The notes under the pieces are model-generated. The model saw only the letters and a program-made list of their open reading frames with translations, made no database searches and was not told the origin of the DNA. A DNA stretch of 64,000 bases from Beijerinckiaceae bacterium. GTDB taxonomy: Bacteria; Pseudomonadota; Alphaproteobacteria; Rhizobiales; Beijerinckiaceae. Position 1 is the first letter of the stretch. Each line of letters starts with the position of its first letter. This document shows, piece by piece, positions 38,440 through 55,621 of this stretch. Location: assembly GCA_027532775.1 (NCBI GenBank), contig JAPZTO010000006.1, forward strand, positions 62,001-126,000, given 5' to 3'. The position numbers and the translations under genes were made by a program.

Positions 38440-39414
38440 TCAATCAAGACGCGCCGTCTTCATCATACGATTGACTGCTGCAACAACATCGGGTCCGGCG
38501 CAAGCCTCGATATCGGCGCCGAGGGAAAGAGCCAGGGTCGGCTCCACAAGAAACGCCGATCCCCCGAGCAGTATTTTCACGCCGGGGTTGAGGGATGCTT
38601 CCCGGATCCGCCGGACGAGCCCCGACAGCTGGTTGACCGAGGCATCGCAGCTTGCAGTCAGGCCGACAACATCGAACCATTCCGTCCGCACGCGCTCGAG
38701 CAGCTCCATCCGCGAGAGGCCGACCTCGGCCATGACGTCCCAGCCCGCCCGGATGAAGAACGCCTCGGCGATCGAGGCGCCGAATGTATGGGTCTCGCCG
38801 GGCGCGGCCGAGATGAAGATCCGGCGCGACTCGATACCAGGGTCGAATTCCGGCGCCAGGGCAGGGCCATAGACGCGGATCAGCTGCTGGAGGCGCGACA
38901 TTGCAATCGTGACCTCGACGAAGCTCAGCACATCCTCTTCCCAGAGGCGCCCGAGCTTGCGGGCCGCCGGCTCGAGCAATTCGAGGACGAGCCGCTCGAA
39001 GGGCACATCGCTGATCAGCAGATCGTCGATGAAATCGATCGCGGCATCAACAGGCTGGTCGATCAGGATCCGGAGGAAACGCTCCGCGATGGCGGGTGCC
39101 TCGATATTCGGGATGGCCAGCATCTTCGCGGAAAGCCCCTCGCTCGGCTGCCGGCGAGGCATTGCCTCGCGGTGGAGCAGCATGAGGCGGGGAATGATTT
39201 CGGATTCGATGGTCCGGGCGAGCGGCGCCATATCCGGCATCGCCGGCGCGTAATGTGTGTGCTCTGACCGGTGACGATCCGGCCTGTGACGGTCGAGTCT
39301 GTGGGATGTCCCGCGCGGCATGGCACCCTCCGTGCCCGACCGCGAACCCGCATTGTCATCCCTGTGATCGGGAACGGCGTCGGCGCCGATCATGTCGTCC
39401 GAAGTGCTCGCCAT
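38440..39414 (-). CDS. ppaA: PpaA/AerR B12-binding antirepressor homolog
   Basis: B12-binding-like C-terminus (RIFISAAPGETHTFGASIAEAFFIRAGWDVMAEVGLSRMELLERVRTEWFDVVGLTASCD) and position upstream of ppsR. Confidence 0.93.
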   Translation of the reverse strand: MASTSDDMIGADAVPDHRDDNAGSRSGTEGAMPRGTSHRLDRHRPDRHRSEHTHYAPAMPDMAPLARTIESEIIPRLMLLHREAMPRRQPSEGLSAKMLAIPNIEAPAIAERFLRILIDQPVDAAIDFIDDLLISDVPFERLVLELLEPAARKLGRLWEEDVLSFVEVTIAMSRLQQLIRVYGPALAPEFDPGIESRRIFISAAPGETHTFGASIAEAFFIRAGWDVMAEVGLSRMELLERVRTEWFDVVGLTASCDASVNQLSGLVRRIREASLNPGVKILLGGSAFLVEPTLALSLGADIEACAGPDVVAAVNRMMKTARLD

Positions 39415-39696
39415 CCCACTCCTCCCAGAGTGTTTCGGTACGTGCGGGACATCTTGGCTTGCGCGCCCTCTCTGACGGGGCTGCAGGAGTCTCTGCGTGC
39501 TGGAAAAGATGTGACAACCAAGCGAGACACAATCTGACAGAATGCCCGCTCTTCCGCAAATCTTTCCGGTTTTTATCACCCAGAAAACGCAGCGACTGTG
39601 AAATGTCGTTGCACCAGCTCGATGGCTCGACCGGGAAAACCCTGTGTTGGCAACACCCTCCATCATTTGGACGCGTCCCGAACGCGCCTTGTTGAC

Positions 39697-39739
39697 TGAC
39701 CATATTAAATGACAACCAAAGTGTCTAGTTAGATTGACA
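39697..39739. promoter_or_regulatory. Paired PpsR/CrtJ operators upstream of bchF (7-bp spacing; divergent with ppaA)
   Basis: TGACCATATTAAATGACA (39697-39714, one mismatch) and TGTCTAGTTAGATTGACA (39722-39739, exact). Confidence 0.75.
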
Positions 39740-39816
39740 GATGTTTTTTTGGGGCCCACACTCTGCTCAAATTGGTGTCAACCCGGACGAGGGGGATACC
39801 GGATAGGGAGCATACC

Positions 39817-41627
<1,811 letters not shown>

Positions 41628-41628
41628 G

Positions 41629-43207
41629 ATGCAACTTACAGTCTGGACCTATGAAGGCCCTCCCCATGTCGGCGCGATGCGCATCGCCACCGCGATGCGT
41701 GATCTGCACTATGTGCTGCACGCCCCACAGGGCGACACCTATGCCGATCTGCTCTTCACGATGATCGAGCGCCGGTCCAAGCGGCCGCCGGTGACCTACA
41801 CCACCTTCCAGGCCCGCGATCTCGGCGGCGACACCGCCGCCCTGTTCCAGACCGCGTGCCACGAGGCCTATGAGCGGTTCAAGCCCAAGGCGATGATCGT
41901 CGGCGCGTCCTGCACCGGCGAGCTGATCCAGGATGATCCGGCGGGGCTCGCCAAGGCGAGCGGACTGCCGATCCCCGTGATCCCGCTGGAATTGCCGAGC
42001 TACCAGAAGAAGGAAAACTGGGGCGCGGCCGAAACCTTCTACCAGATCGTCCGGCATCTCGCCGGCCCGCATGCCCTCCCGCCGAATGCCGCCCGCCCGG
42101 TCCGGGCTGCCGGCGAGAAGCCGCGCTGCAACCTGCTCGGCCCGACCGCGCTCGGCTTCCGCCACCGTGATGATGTCCGGGCGATCTCCGGGCTGCTGGA
42201 GCGGATGGGCATTGCCATCAACGTGACCGCGCCGTGGGAAGCCAGCCCGGCGGATATCGCCCGGCTCGGCAATGCCGATTTCAACGTGGTGCTCTATCCG
42301 GAAATCGCCGGCCCCGCTGCCCAATGGCTGAAGCGGTCGTTCGGGCAGCCGATCGTCTCGACCGTGCCGATCGGCGTCGGTGCGACGCGCGACTTCATCA
42401 CCGAAGTCGCGCGGCTGGCTGAAATCGATCCGGCCCCCTTCCTCAAGGCCGAGGAAAGCCGCCTTCCCTGGTATTCGCGCTCGGTGGACTCGACCTATCT
42501 CACCGGCAAGCGCGTGTTCATCTTCGGCGATGCGACCCATGCCATCGCCGCCGCCCGCGTCGCACGGGAGGAACTCGGCTTCGAAGTTGTCGGCCTCGGC
42601 ACCTACAGCCGCGAATTCGCCCGCGATGTCCGCGAGGCCGCTGCCCGCCACGGCATCGAGGCGCTGATCACCGACGATTACCTCGAAGTCGAGGCGAAGG
42701 TGGCGGAACTCCAGCCCGAACTGGTGCTCGGCACGCAGATGGAACGCCATATCGCCAAGCGACTCGGCGTGCCCTGCGCGGTGATCTCGGCGCCGGTCCA
42801 TGTGCAGGATTTCCCGGCGCGCTATTCGCCGCAGATGGGGTTCGAAGGCGCCGATGTGCTGTTCGACACCTGGGTCCATCCACTGATGATGGGCCTCGAG
42901 GAACATCTGCTCGGCATGTTCCGGGATGATTTCGAGTTCCATGACGGGGCTGCCCCCTCGCATCTCGGCCATGCCAGCCGGGCCCCTGCCCGCGCCGCGG
43001 AACCGGTAATCGAGGTGGCGGTTCCGGCGATGGCCGAGGCCGGAAGCGCGGAAGTTGCCGTTGAAGAAGGACCGACCGGCTGGGCCCCCGAGGCCGAGCA
43101 GGAACTGCGCAAGATCCCGTTCTTCGTTCGCGGTAAGGCCCGCCGGAATACGGAAAGCTTCGCTGACCAGCGTGGCATCCGCCTGATCACCGTGGAGACG
43201 CTGTACG

Positions 43208-43233
<26 letters not shown>
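41629..43233 (+). CDS. bchB: Dark-operative protochlorophyllide reductase subunit B
   Basis: [49 protein letters not shown]. Confidence 0.98.
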
Positions 43234-47843
<4,610 letters not shown>

Positions 47844-47844
<1 letters not shown>

Positions 47845-48557
47845 TGACAAGCACCACGTACACCAAGCGCAAGGGCGAGCTGGAAACCTATTTCGATCGC
47901 ACGGCGGCCGATGCCTGGGCGCGGCTGACCTCGGATGTGCCGGTTTCCGGCATCCGCGCGACCGTTCGCGCGGGGCGGGATTCGATGCGCCAGCGCCTGA
48001 TGGGCTGGCTGCCGGACGACATGACGGGCTTCCGCCTGCTCGATGCCGGCTGCGGCACCGGGGCGCTTTCGGTCGAGGCTGCACGACGCGGTGCCGATGT
48101 GGTGGCGATCGATATCTCCGCGACGCTGATCGCCCTGGCCCAGGAGCGCAGCCCGCGCGATCTCGGCGGTGGCTCGATCGATTTCCGGGTCGGCGACATG
48201 CTCGACCCGGCGCTCGGCCGGTTCGACGGCATGGTCGCGATGGATTCGCTGATCCACTACGACACGGCTGACATTGCCCGCGCCCTTGCCGGGCTGGCGG
48301 ACCGGGTTGCCGGGCCGATGCTGGTGACGGTGGCGCCGAAAACCCCGCTCCTCACGGCCATGCACATGGCCGGGCGGCTCTTCCCGCGCGGCGACCGTGC
48401 GCCGGCCATCGTGCCGGTCAGCGCGGCGCGGCTCGGCCGCGAAATGACCCGCCACCTGCCGCTTGCAGGCCGGGCCATCCGCGAGACCCATCGGGTGTCG
48501 CGCGGCTTCTACATCTCGGAAGCCCTGCGCATTGCCCCGGCGGAGGGCCGCGCATGA
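47844..48557 (+). CDS. bchM: Magnesium protoporphyrin IX methyltransferase
   Basis: LLDAGCGTGALSVEAARRGADVVAIDIS; position between bchL and lhaA. Confidence 0.96.
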
Positions 48558-49984
48558 GCAGCCTGAACCGCCTGATCCTGGACCGGCTGAAGCGGATCGA
48601 CGCCCGCTACCTGCCGTTCGCCGATGCCGCGACGCCGGAGCTTCCGCTCGGGCGGCTGATGCGGCTCGCGCTGTTCCAGGTTTCGGTGGGCATGGCGACC
48701 GTGCTGCTGCTCGGCACGCTCAACCGCGTGATGATCGTCGAGCTGGGCGTCTCCGCCTCGCTCGTGGCCATCATGGTGGCGATTCCCTTCCTCGCCGCGC
48801 CGTTCCGGGCGCTGGTGGGGTTCCGCTCCGACACGCATCGTTCGGCCTTCGGCTGGAAGCGGGTGCCTTACGTCTGGGCGGGCACGATGCTGCAATTCGG
48901 CGGGCTTGCCATCATGCCGTTCTCCCTGCTGCTGCTGGGCGACGACCATGACGCCCCGGTCTGGGTCGGCCAGGCCGGCGCCGCGCTCGCCTTCCTGCTG
49001 GCCGGCGCGGGGCTGCATACGACGCAGACCGCCGGGCTTGCCCTCGCCACCGATCTTGCAGCCGAGGAACAGCGCCCTCGCGTGGTCGCGCTGATGTATG
49101 TGGTGTTCCTGATCGGCACGATCGTGAGCGGCTATGTGTTCTCGCTGCTCCTCGCCGATTTCAACCCGATGCGCCTGATCCAGGTGATCCAGGGCGCTGC
49201 GGTGGCGACTTTCCTGCTCAATGTCGTCGCGCTCTGGAAGCAGGAGGCGCGCCGCGCCCCGCCGCCGAAAGCCGAGACGAAGCCGAGCTTCCGCGAGGCC
49301 TGGGCCCTGTTCTCGGCCAACCGTCCGGCCCGGCGTTTTCTTGTGGCGGTCGGTCTCGGCACCGCCGGGTTCAACATGCAGGACATCATCCTCGAGCCCT
49401 ACGGCGCCGAGGTGCTCGGCCTTTCCGTCAGCGCCACCACCATGCTCACTGCGCTGCTGGGCATGGGGTCACTGCTGGCCTTCGCGCTGGCAGCCCGCTG
49501 GCTGGCACGGGGCATCCATCCGTGCCGGCTGGCCGCGATCGGCGTGCTGGTCGGGCTGGTCGCTTTCTCGATGGTGATCTTCGCCGGCGCGCTGCAATCC
49601 CCCGTGCTGTTCCGGGCCGGTGTCTGCCTGATCGGGTTCGGCGCCGGGCTCTTCGCCGTCAGCACGCTGATGGCCGCGATGTCGCTGGAAACCGGCGGCC
49701 TGACCGGCCTCGCGCTCGGCGCCTGGGGTGCGGTACAGGCCAGTTGTGCCGGTCTCGCCATCGCCGTGGGCGGCATCGTCCGCGACAGCATCGCCATGCT
49801 GGGCAAGGCGGGCTCCCTCGGGGCAGCCTTCGCCTCACCCTCCGCGGCTTATGGCTTCGTCTATCACATTGAAATCCTGCTTCTTTTCTCGACGCTTGTC
49901 GCACTCGGCCCGTTGGTCCGGGCGCGGTTCAGCCGCGAGGAAAGGGGCTCGACCCGACTGCGTCTTGCCGAGTTCCCCAGTTAA
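48554..49984 (+). CDS. lhaA: LH1 assembly protein, PucC/BCD family
   Basis: LFQVSVGMATVLLLGTLNRVMIVELGVSASLVAIMVAIPFLAAPFRALVGFRSDTHRSAFGWKRVPYVW; between bchM and puhA. Confidence 0.95.
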   Translation: MSSLNRLILDRLKRIDARYLPFADAATPELPLGRLMRLALFQVSVGMATVLLLGTLNRVMIVELGVSASLVAIMVAIPFLAAPFRALVGFRSDTHRSAFGWKRVPYVWAGTMLQFGGLAIMPFSLLLLGDDHDAPVWVGQAGAALAFLLAGAGLHTTQTAGLALATDLAAEEQRPRVVALMYVVFLIGTIVSGYVFSLLLADFNPMRLIQVIQGAAVATFLLNVVALWKQEARRAPPPKAETKPSFREAWALFSANRPARRFLVAVGLGTAGFNMQDIILEPYGAEVLGLSVSATTMLTALLGMGSLLAFALAARWLARGIHPCRLAAIGVLVGLVAFSMVIFAGALQSPVLFRAGVCLIGFGAGLFAVSTLMAAMSLETGGLTGLALGAWGAVQASCAGLAIAVGGIVRDSIAMLGKAGSLGAAFASPSAAYGFVYHIEILLLFSTLVALGPLVRARFSREERGSTRLRLAEFPS

Positions 49985-50008
49985 CCCCCGCTTCGAGGAG
50001 GACATCCC

Positions 50009-50785
50009 ATGGAGCCACAAAGTCTCGCCGACCATTATGATCTCGCGATCATATCGCTCTACCTGTTCTGGATCTTCTTCGCCGGGCTGATCTACTATCT
50101 GCAGCGCGAAGCCCAGCGCGAGGGGTACCCGGTCGAGGAAGCGACGCAGCCCGGCAAGTTCCGGCTCTCGAGCCTCATGTTCTATCCGCCGGCGAAGACG
50201 TTCCGCCTGCCCGACGGGACGACCAAGCTCGCCCCGGATGGCCGGCCGGATGCCCGCCCGGTTCCGGGCAAGGCCACCTCGATCCTGCCAGGCGCCCCGC
50301 TGGAGCCGAACAACGCGGTTCCGCTGAACGATTGCATCGGCCCGGGTTCCTGGGCGGAGCGCGCCGACAAGCCGGACATGACCACCCACATGACGCCGCG
50401 CATCGTGCCGATGCGGGTGGCCACGTCCTATGCCACTGCCTCGCGGGATCCCGATCCCCGCGGCATGCCGGTTGTCGGCTGTGACGGCGAGATCGGCGGC
50501 AATGTCGTCGATATCTGGGTCGACCGGTCGGAAGCCCTCGCCCGCTATCTCGAGGTCGAGACCGCCAAGGGCAAGCGCCGCGTCCTGCTGCCGATGACCT
50601 TCTCGGTGGTGAAGACCTGGCCGGGCCGTGTGGTGGTGGAAGCGATCACCGGCGCCCAGTTCGAGAATGTTCCCGGCACCGCCAAGGCGGATGTCGTGAC
50701 CCTGCTCGAGGAAGACAAGATCTGTGCCTATTACGGCTCGGGCACCCTGTATGCGACGCCGGAACGTGCGGAGCCCCTGATATGA
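50009..50785 (+). CDS. puhA: Photosynthetic reaction centre H subunit
   Basis: DLAIISLYLFWIFFAGLIYYLQREAQREGYP, MTTHMTPRIVPMRVATSYATASRDPDPRGMPVVGCDGEIGG. Confidence 0.98.
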   Translation: MEPQSLADHYDLAIISLYLFWIFFAGLIYYLQREAQREGYPVEEATQPGKFRLSSLMFYPPAKTFRLPDGTTKLAPDGRPDARPVPGKATSILPGAPLEPNNAVPLNDCIGPGSWAERADKPDMTTHMTPRIVPMRVATSYATASRDPDPRGMPVVGCDGEIGGNVVDIWVDRSEALARYLEVETAKGKRRVLLPMTFSVVKTWPGRVVVEAITGAQFENVPGTAKADVVTLLEEDKICAYYGSGTLYATPERAEPLI

Positions 50786-51468
50786 GCGATCATGACGATT
50801 TCGCCGTAGAGCCGGTGCGGGGCCTTCCCGCCCGGCTTCCGGAGGGCGAAACCCTGCTCTGGCAGGGAGCGCCCGACTGGAAGGTCCTCGCCTGGCGTGG
50901 TTTCCACCTGCGCTTCGTCTCGGCTTATTTTGCCGTGCTGATCGGCTGGACCGCCTTCAGCACCTGGTGGGTCGGCGGCGGCTGGCCGATGGTGCTCCGC
51001 TCCGTCGTACCGATCACGGTCGCCGCCCTGCTGGCCGTCGGCCTGCTGGCGCTGGTCGCCTGGCTGGTCGCGCGGTCGAGCGTCTACAGCATCACCTCGA
51101 AGCGCGTCGTGATGCGCATCGGCGTGGCCCTTCCGATGACGTTCAACCTGCCCTTCGGCTGCATCGAAGGGGCCTCCGTTCGCCGCTGGGCGGATGGTTC
51201 CGGCGATATCAGCCTCGCCATGGGCAAGAACGGACGTCTGAACGCGCTGGTGCTCTGGCCGCATGCCCGGCCCTGGCACCTGAGCAAGCCGCAGCCGAGC
51301 TTCCGCGCCCTTGCGGATCTCGATGCCGTCGCCGCCGTGCTGGCCCATGCCCTCCAGGCAGCCAGCCCGGAAGGCGAGACCAGCCTTACCCTGCCGGCGA
51401 CGCGCCTGGCGCCGCAGCCCGAAACGCCACTGATCGAGGGACCGTCCCTCGCCTCGGCCGCCCGCTAA
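50782..51468 (+). CDS. puhB: Photosynthetic complex assembly protein PuhB
   Basis: LPEGETLLWQGAPDWKVLAWRGFHLRFVSAYFAVLIGW, YSITSKRVVMRIGVALPMTFNLPF; position 3' of puhA. Confidence 0.95.
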   Translation: MSDHDDFAVEPVRGLPARLPEGETLLWQGAPDWKVLAWRGFHLRFVSAYFAVLIGWTAFSTWWVGGGWPMVLRSVVPITVAALLAVGLLALVAWLVARSSVYSITSKRVVMRIGVALPMTFNLPFGCIEGASVRRWADGSGDISLAMGKNGRLNALVLWPHARPWHLSKPQPSFRALADLDAVAAVLAHALQAASPEGETSLTLPATRLAPQPETPLIEGPSLASAAR

Positions 51469-51483
51469 GGACAGGAGACGCAC

Positions 51484-51978
51484 ATGGCCACCACCACCAA
51501 GGGTTCGGTCTTTCCGGGATGGTTCCTGGCGGGTGCCGCCAGCCTGATGGTGCTGGCCATCGTCTCGGCCGGGATCGGCCGCTACCAGAAGGCGGTCAAC
51601 GGACCGGCGCCGATGCCGGCCGTGGTCGCCGAGGTGTCGATCCGGTTCGAGGCCCGGCCGGATGGCAGCATGCTGATCCGCCGCCTGCCCGATGACCGGG
51701 TGATCGAACATCTTCCCACCGATGGAAGCGGCTTCATGCGCGGCATCCATCGCAGCCTCAACCGCGACCGCGCCATGCGTCAGCTCGACCCGGCCGCGCC
51801 CTACCGGCTGGTCAAGCGCGCCAATGGCCGCCATGCGGTCATCGACCCGCTTTCGGGCGAGAGGATCGAACTCGACGGCTTCGGCCCCAGCCACAGCCAG
51901 CATGTCGGCCGGCTGATTGACCAGGGACAAAGCCAGACCGGCCTTTCCACGCCTAACCTGACAAGAAACCAGAACTAA
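51484..51978 (+). CDS. puhC: Photosynthetic complex assembly protein PuhC
   Basis: Single TM, ARPDGSMLIRRLPDDRVIEHLPTDGSGFMRGIHRSLNRDR; position 3' of puhB. Confidence 0.93.
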   Translation: MATTTKGSVFPGWFLAGAASLMVLAIVSAGIGRYQKAVNGPAPMPAVVAEVSIRFEARPDGSMLIRRLPDDRVIEHLPTDGSGFMRGIHRSLNRDRAMRQLDPAAPYRLVKRANGRHAVIDPLSGERIELDGFGPSHSQHVGRLIDQGQSQTGLSTPNLTRNQN

Positions 51979-52010
51979 ACGCAAAAACCCGAACGAAACG
52001 GAGGATAAAG

Positions 52011-52328
52011 ATGCAGCTTGGAACCCATTCCCCCCCCGACATCAACGCCCGCAAGTTCGATGTCGGCTGCACGATCCGCGTGTCGCATACATTCGAGAGC
52101 CTGCATGCCCATGTCGAACTTGACGACAATGTGCCGATCTTTCCGGGCGACGAGGTCATCGTCCATGGCTCGCCGGTGAAGGTGCCCTATGGCGAGACGG
52201 CGGAAATCCGCCGGACGGCGACCGTCGTCCGCGCCGGTCCGATCGAGCGCCTGTGGACCAAGGCCACGGGCCGCCTCGAAATGATGGAACTGCTTGAATT
52301 CAGCTTCTCGGAAAGGACCCGGCTATGA
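52011..52328 (+). CDS. PGC-associated protein of unknown function between puhC and acsF (105 aa)
   Basis: [62 protein letters not shown]...; overlaps acsF start. Confidence 0.85.
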   Translation: MQLGTHSPPDINARKFDVGCTIRVSHTFESLHAHVELDDNVPIFPGDEVIVHGSPVKVPYGETAEIRRTATVVRAGPIERLWTKATGRLEMMELLEFSFSERTRL

Positions 52329-53410
52329 GCGCGACCACCACACTCGATGTCCGCAATGCCCCGGTGATCGACACCACGGAAGCCACGCGGATCGCGCAGG
52401 CCGACACGGTCCTGACGCCGCGCTTCTACACGACCGATTTCGAGGAACTCGACAAGGTCGACGTGACGCCCGTCCGGGAGGAATGGGATGCGCTGCTCGC
52501 CGAGATGAAGAGCGACCCCAACAAGGGCCATTTCCAGCGCAATGCCGAGTGGAACTCGGACATGTCGCATCTCCAGGGCCAGCTCCGGAAGGAAATGATC
52601 GACTTCCTGATCAGCTCCTGCACGGCCGAATTCTCGGGCTGCGTGCTCTATGCCGAAATGAAGAAGCGCGGGACCAACAAGGAAATCTGCGAGCTTTTCA
52701 AGTATATGAGCCGCGATGAGGCCCGCCATGCCGGCTTCATCAATGATGCGCTGAAGGATTTCGGCGTTGGCGTCGATCTCGGCTTCCTGACGAAATCGAA
52801 GAAATATACGTATTTCAAGCCGAAATACATCTATTACGCGACCTATCTCTCCGAGAAGATCGGCTATGCGCGCTATATCACGATCTTCCGGCACCTCGAA
52901 AAGCATCCGGAACTGCGCATCCACCCGATCTTCAAGTGGTTCGAGGAATGGTGCAATGACGAGTTCCGCCATGGCGAGGCCTTCTCGCTGCTGATGCGGG
53001 CCAACCCGCATCTGCTGCGCGGCTACAACAAGTACTGGATCCGCTTCTTCCTGCTTGCGGTGTTCGCGACCATGTATGTCCGGGACCATGCACGGCCGGC
53101 CTTCCACAAGGCGCTGGGCATCGATCCGAAGGAATACGGCATGCGCGTCTTCCGGGTGACGTCGGAAATCTCGCGCCAGTGCTTCCCGCTGGAACTGGAT
53201 ATCGACCATCCCGCCTTCCAGCCCGGGCTCGAACGTCTTCTCATACTCAACGAGAAGATCGCCGACGCCGACGAGCAGGGCGGGGTGATCGGCAAGGTGA
53301 AGCGCTATGCTGCCATGGCCCAGATCGCGGCCACGATGGCGAAGCTCTACTTCCTGCCGGTCAAGTCGAACACGATCCCGGCCACCAGCCGGCTCCAGCC
53401 GACCTACTGA
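52325..53410 (+). CDS. acsF: Mg-protoporphyrin IX monomethyl ester (oxidative) cyclase
   Basis: Di-iron motifs [53 protein letters not shown]. Confidence 0.98.
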   Translation: MSATTTLDVRNAPVIDTTEATRIAQADTVLTPRFYTTDFEELDKVDVTPVREEWDALLAEMKSDPNKGHFQRNAEWNSDMSHLQGQLRKEMIDFLISSCTAEFSGCVLYAEMKKRGTNKEICELFKYMSRDEARHAGFINDALKDFGVGVDLGFLTKSKKYTYFKPKYIYYATYLSEKIGYARYITIFRHLEKHPELRIHPIFKWFEEWCNDEFRHGEAFSLLMRANPHLLRGYNKYWIRFFLLAVFATMYVRDHARPAFHKALGIDPKEYGMRVFRVTSEISRQCFPLELDIDHPAFQPGLERLLILNEKIADADEQGGVIGKVKRYAAMAQIAATMAKLYFLPVKSNTIPATSRLQPTY

Positions 53411-53423
53411 ACCGGAACCGGCC

Positions 53424-54332
53424 ATGGACGCGCTCGCCCTCCCGATTGTCATGACGCTCTTCGTCTGGTGGTTCGCCACCGGCGCGGTGCTGTTCCTGAC
53501 CGGGCTGCCGCGCGCGACCTATGGCTGGAGCATGGCCATCGCCACGCTGGTCGGACTGGGCGGCCTCGCCGCCCTGTTCGCCAGCGCACGCATGACGACA
53601 CCCGCCGGGGCCTATATCGCCTTCTTCGGCGCGATGGCCGTCTGGGCCTGGAACGAGATCGGGTTCCTGCTCGGGCATGTCACCGGCAGCCGTCGCACGC
53701 CCTCACCGCCCGGCATCCGGGGCTGGGCGCGGTTCGCCGCTGCCACGCAGACGCTGATCCATCATGAACTGCTGATCCTTGCTTCGGCCCTCGCGATCGT
53801 CGCGGTGACCTGGGACGAGCCCAACCAGGTCGGCACGCGGCTCTTCCTCGTGCTCTGGCTGATGCGGCTCAGCACGAAGTTCAACATCTTCCTCGGCGTG
53901 CCGAACGTGACGGTGGAATTCCTGCCGCCGCATCTCGCCTATCTCGCCACCTATTTCAAGAAACGGCCGATGAACGGGCTGTTTCCCTTCTCGGTCACGA
54001 TCTCGACGCTGGTGACGGCCTGGCTGTGCCACAGCATGCTGGCTGCGCCGGCCGGCAGCTTCGAGGCGACCGGCCATGCCCTGATTGCCGCGCTGATGGC
54101 GCTGGCGGTGCTGGAGCACTGGTTCCTCGTCATTCCCCTGCCTTTCGGCGAGCTCTGGTCATGGGGTCTCGCCTCCCGTCCGCCGGTGCCGGAAGCACCG
54201 AAGCCGACCGAAGCCGCGGAGCGGGCAGCTGCCTGCCCCGTGCTTCTCCCGATAAGCCAGCCTGGAACGGCGCCCGCCGTTGCGCCGGAAACCTGGCCGA
54301 AGTCCCTAGTCTGTGGAGGAACCAGCCGATGA
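53424..54332 (+). CDS. puhE: Photosynthetic complex assembly protein PuhE (DUF3623)
   Basis: [25 protein letters not shown]..., [43 protein letters not shown]. Confidence 0.95.
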   Translation: MDALALPIVMTLFVWWFATGAVLFLTGLPRATYGWSMAIATLVGLGGLAALFASARMTTPAGAYIAFFGAMAVWAWNEIGFLLGHVTGSRRTPSPPGIRGWARFAAATQTLIHHELLILASALAIVAVTWDEPNQVGTRLFLVLWLMRLSTKFNIFLGVPNVTVEFLPPHLAYLATYFKKRPMNGLFPFSVTISTLVTAWLCHSMLAAPAGSFEATGHALIAALMALAVLEHWFLVIPLPFGELWSWGLASRPPVPEAPKPTEAAERAAACPVLLPISQPGTAPAVAPETWPKSLVCGGTSR

Positions 54333-55540
54333 AATTCGAGACTTTCTTTCGCCGCGAGCTGGCCTCGCTCCGCAACGAGGGCCGCTACCGCGTTTTCGCC
54401 GATCTCGAACGCAGGGCCGGGCAATTCCCCCGGGCCATGTTCCACGGACCGTCCGGGCCGCGCGAAGTCACTGTCTGGTGTTCGAACGACTATCTCGGCA
54501 TGGGGCAGCACCCGGCGGTGCTGGAGGCCATGCACGAGGCGCTCGACACATGCGGCGCCGGTGCGGGCGGCACGCGCAACATTGCCGGCACCAACCATTA
54601 CCATGTGATGATCGAGAAGGAGCTGGCGGCGCTCCACAACAAGGAAGCGGCGCTGCTCTTCAATTCGGGCTACATGTCGAACTGGGCCGCGATCAGCACC
54701 ATCGCGTCGAAGCTGCCGGAATGCGTCATCCTCTCGGATGCGCTCAACCATGCCTCGATGATCGAGGGCATGCGCCACAGCCGGGCAAAGAAGGTCGTCT
54801 TCGAACACAACAACCCGGATGACCTGCGGCGGCACCTGCGTGCGCTGGATCCGAAAGTGCCGAAATTCGTGCTGTTCGAATCCGTCTATTCGATGGATGG
54901 CGACATCGCGCCGGTCCGCGAGATTGTCGAGGCCGCCGAGGATTACGGCGCACTGACCTATATCGACGAGGTCCATTCCGTCGGGCTCTATGGCCCGGGC
55001 GGGGCGGGCATTGCGGCGCGGGACGGAATGAGCGACCGGATCGACATTGTCGAGGGCACGCTCGGCAAGGCCATCGGCGTCCTGGGCGGCTATATCGCCG
55101 GCTCGGCAGCGATGTGCGACTTTGTCCGCAGTTTCGCCTCGGGCTTCATCTTCTCGACGGCCCTGCCGCCGGCCATTGCGGCTGGCGCGCTGGCCAGCAT
55201 CCGGCACCTCCGGAACAGCGATGCCGAGCGGATCGGCCATCAGGCGCGCGTGGCGCAGGTCCGGACCGCACTCGACGAGGCCGGCATTCCGCATATGCCG
55301 AATCCCAGCCATATCGTTCCGGTGATGGTGGGGGATGCCGCCCTGTGCAAGAAGCTCAGCGATGACCTGATCGAGCGCTTCGACATCTATGTGCAGCCGA
55401 TCAACTACCCGACCGTGCCGCGCGGGACCGAAAGGCTGCGGATCACCCCGACCCCGTTGCATTCGGACGAGGATATCCGCAAGCTGGTGGAAGCGTTGTC
55501 CTCGATCTGGTCCATGGTGGGGCTGAAAAGGGCGGCGTGA
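54329..55540 (+). CDS. hemA: 5-aminolevulinate synthase
   Basis: [81 protein letters not shown]. Confidence 0.98.
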   Translation: MKFETFFRRELASLRNEGRYRVFADLERRAGQFPRAMFHGPSGPREVTVWCSNDYLGMGQHPAVLEAMHEALDTCGAGAGGTRNIAGTNHYHVMIEKELAALHNKEAALLFNSGYMSNWAAISTIASKLPECVILSDALNHASMIEGMRHSRAKKVVFEHNNPDDLRRHLRALDPKVPKFVLFESVYSMDGDIAPVREIVEAAEDYGALTYIDEVHSVGLYGPGGAGIAARDGMSDRIDIVEGTLGKAIGVLGGYIAGSAAMCDFVRSFASGFIFSTALPPAIAAGALASIRHLRNSDAERIGHQARVAQVRTALDEAGIPHMPNPSHIVPVMVGDAALCKKLSDDLIERFDIYVQPINYPTVPRGTERLRITPTPLHSDEDIRKLVEALSSIWSMVGLKRAA

Positions 55541-55621
55541 CATGCTGTCATCCAGTCCGGCCTTTGCCGCGTATATCAAATCATCGCGGGTGAGTACCGC
55601 GAACCAAGCCGAGGAAATGCC

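Noticed and set aside
39507-39535. Additional PpsR-like site TGTGACAACCAAGCGAGACACA
   Set aside because: Half-sites are separated by 16 rather than 12 nt, so it does not fit the operator model.
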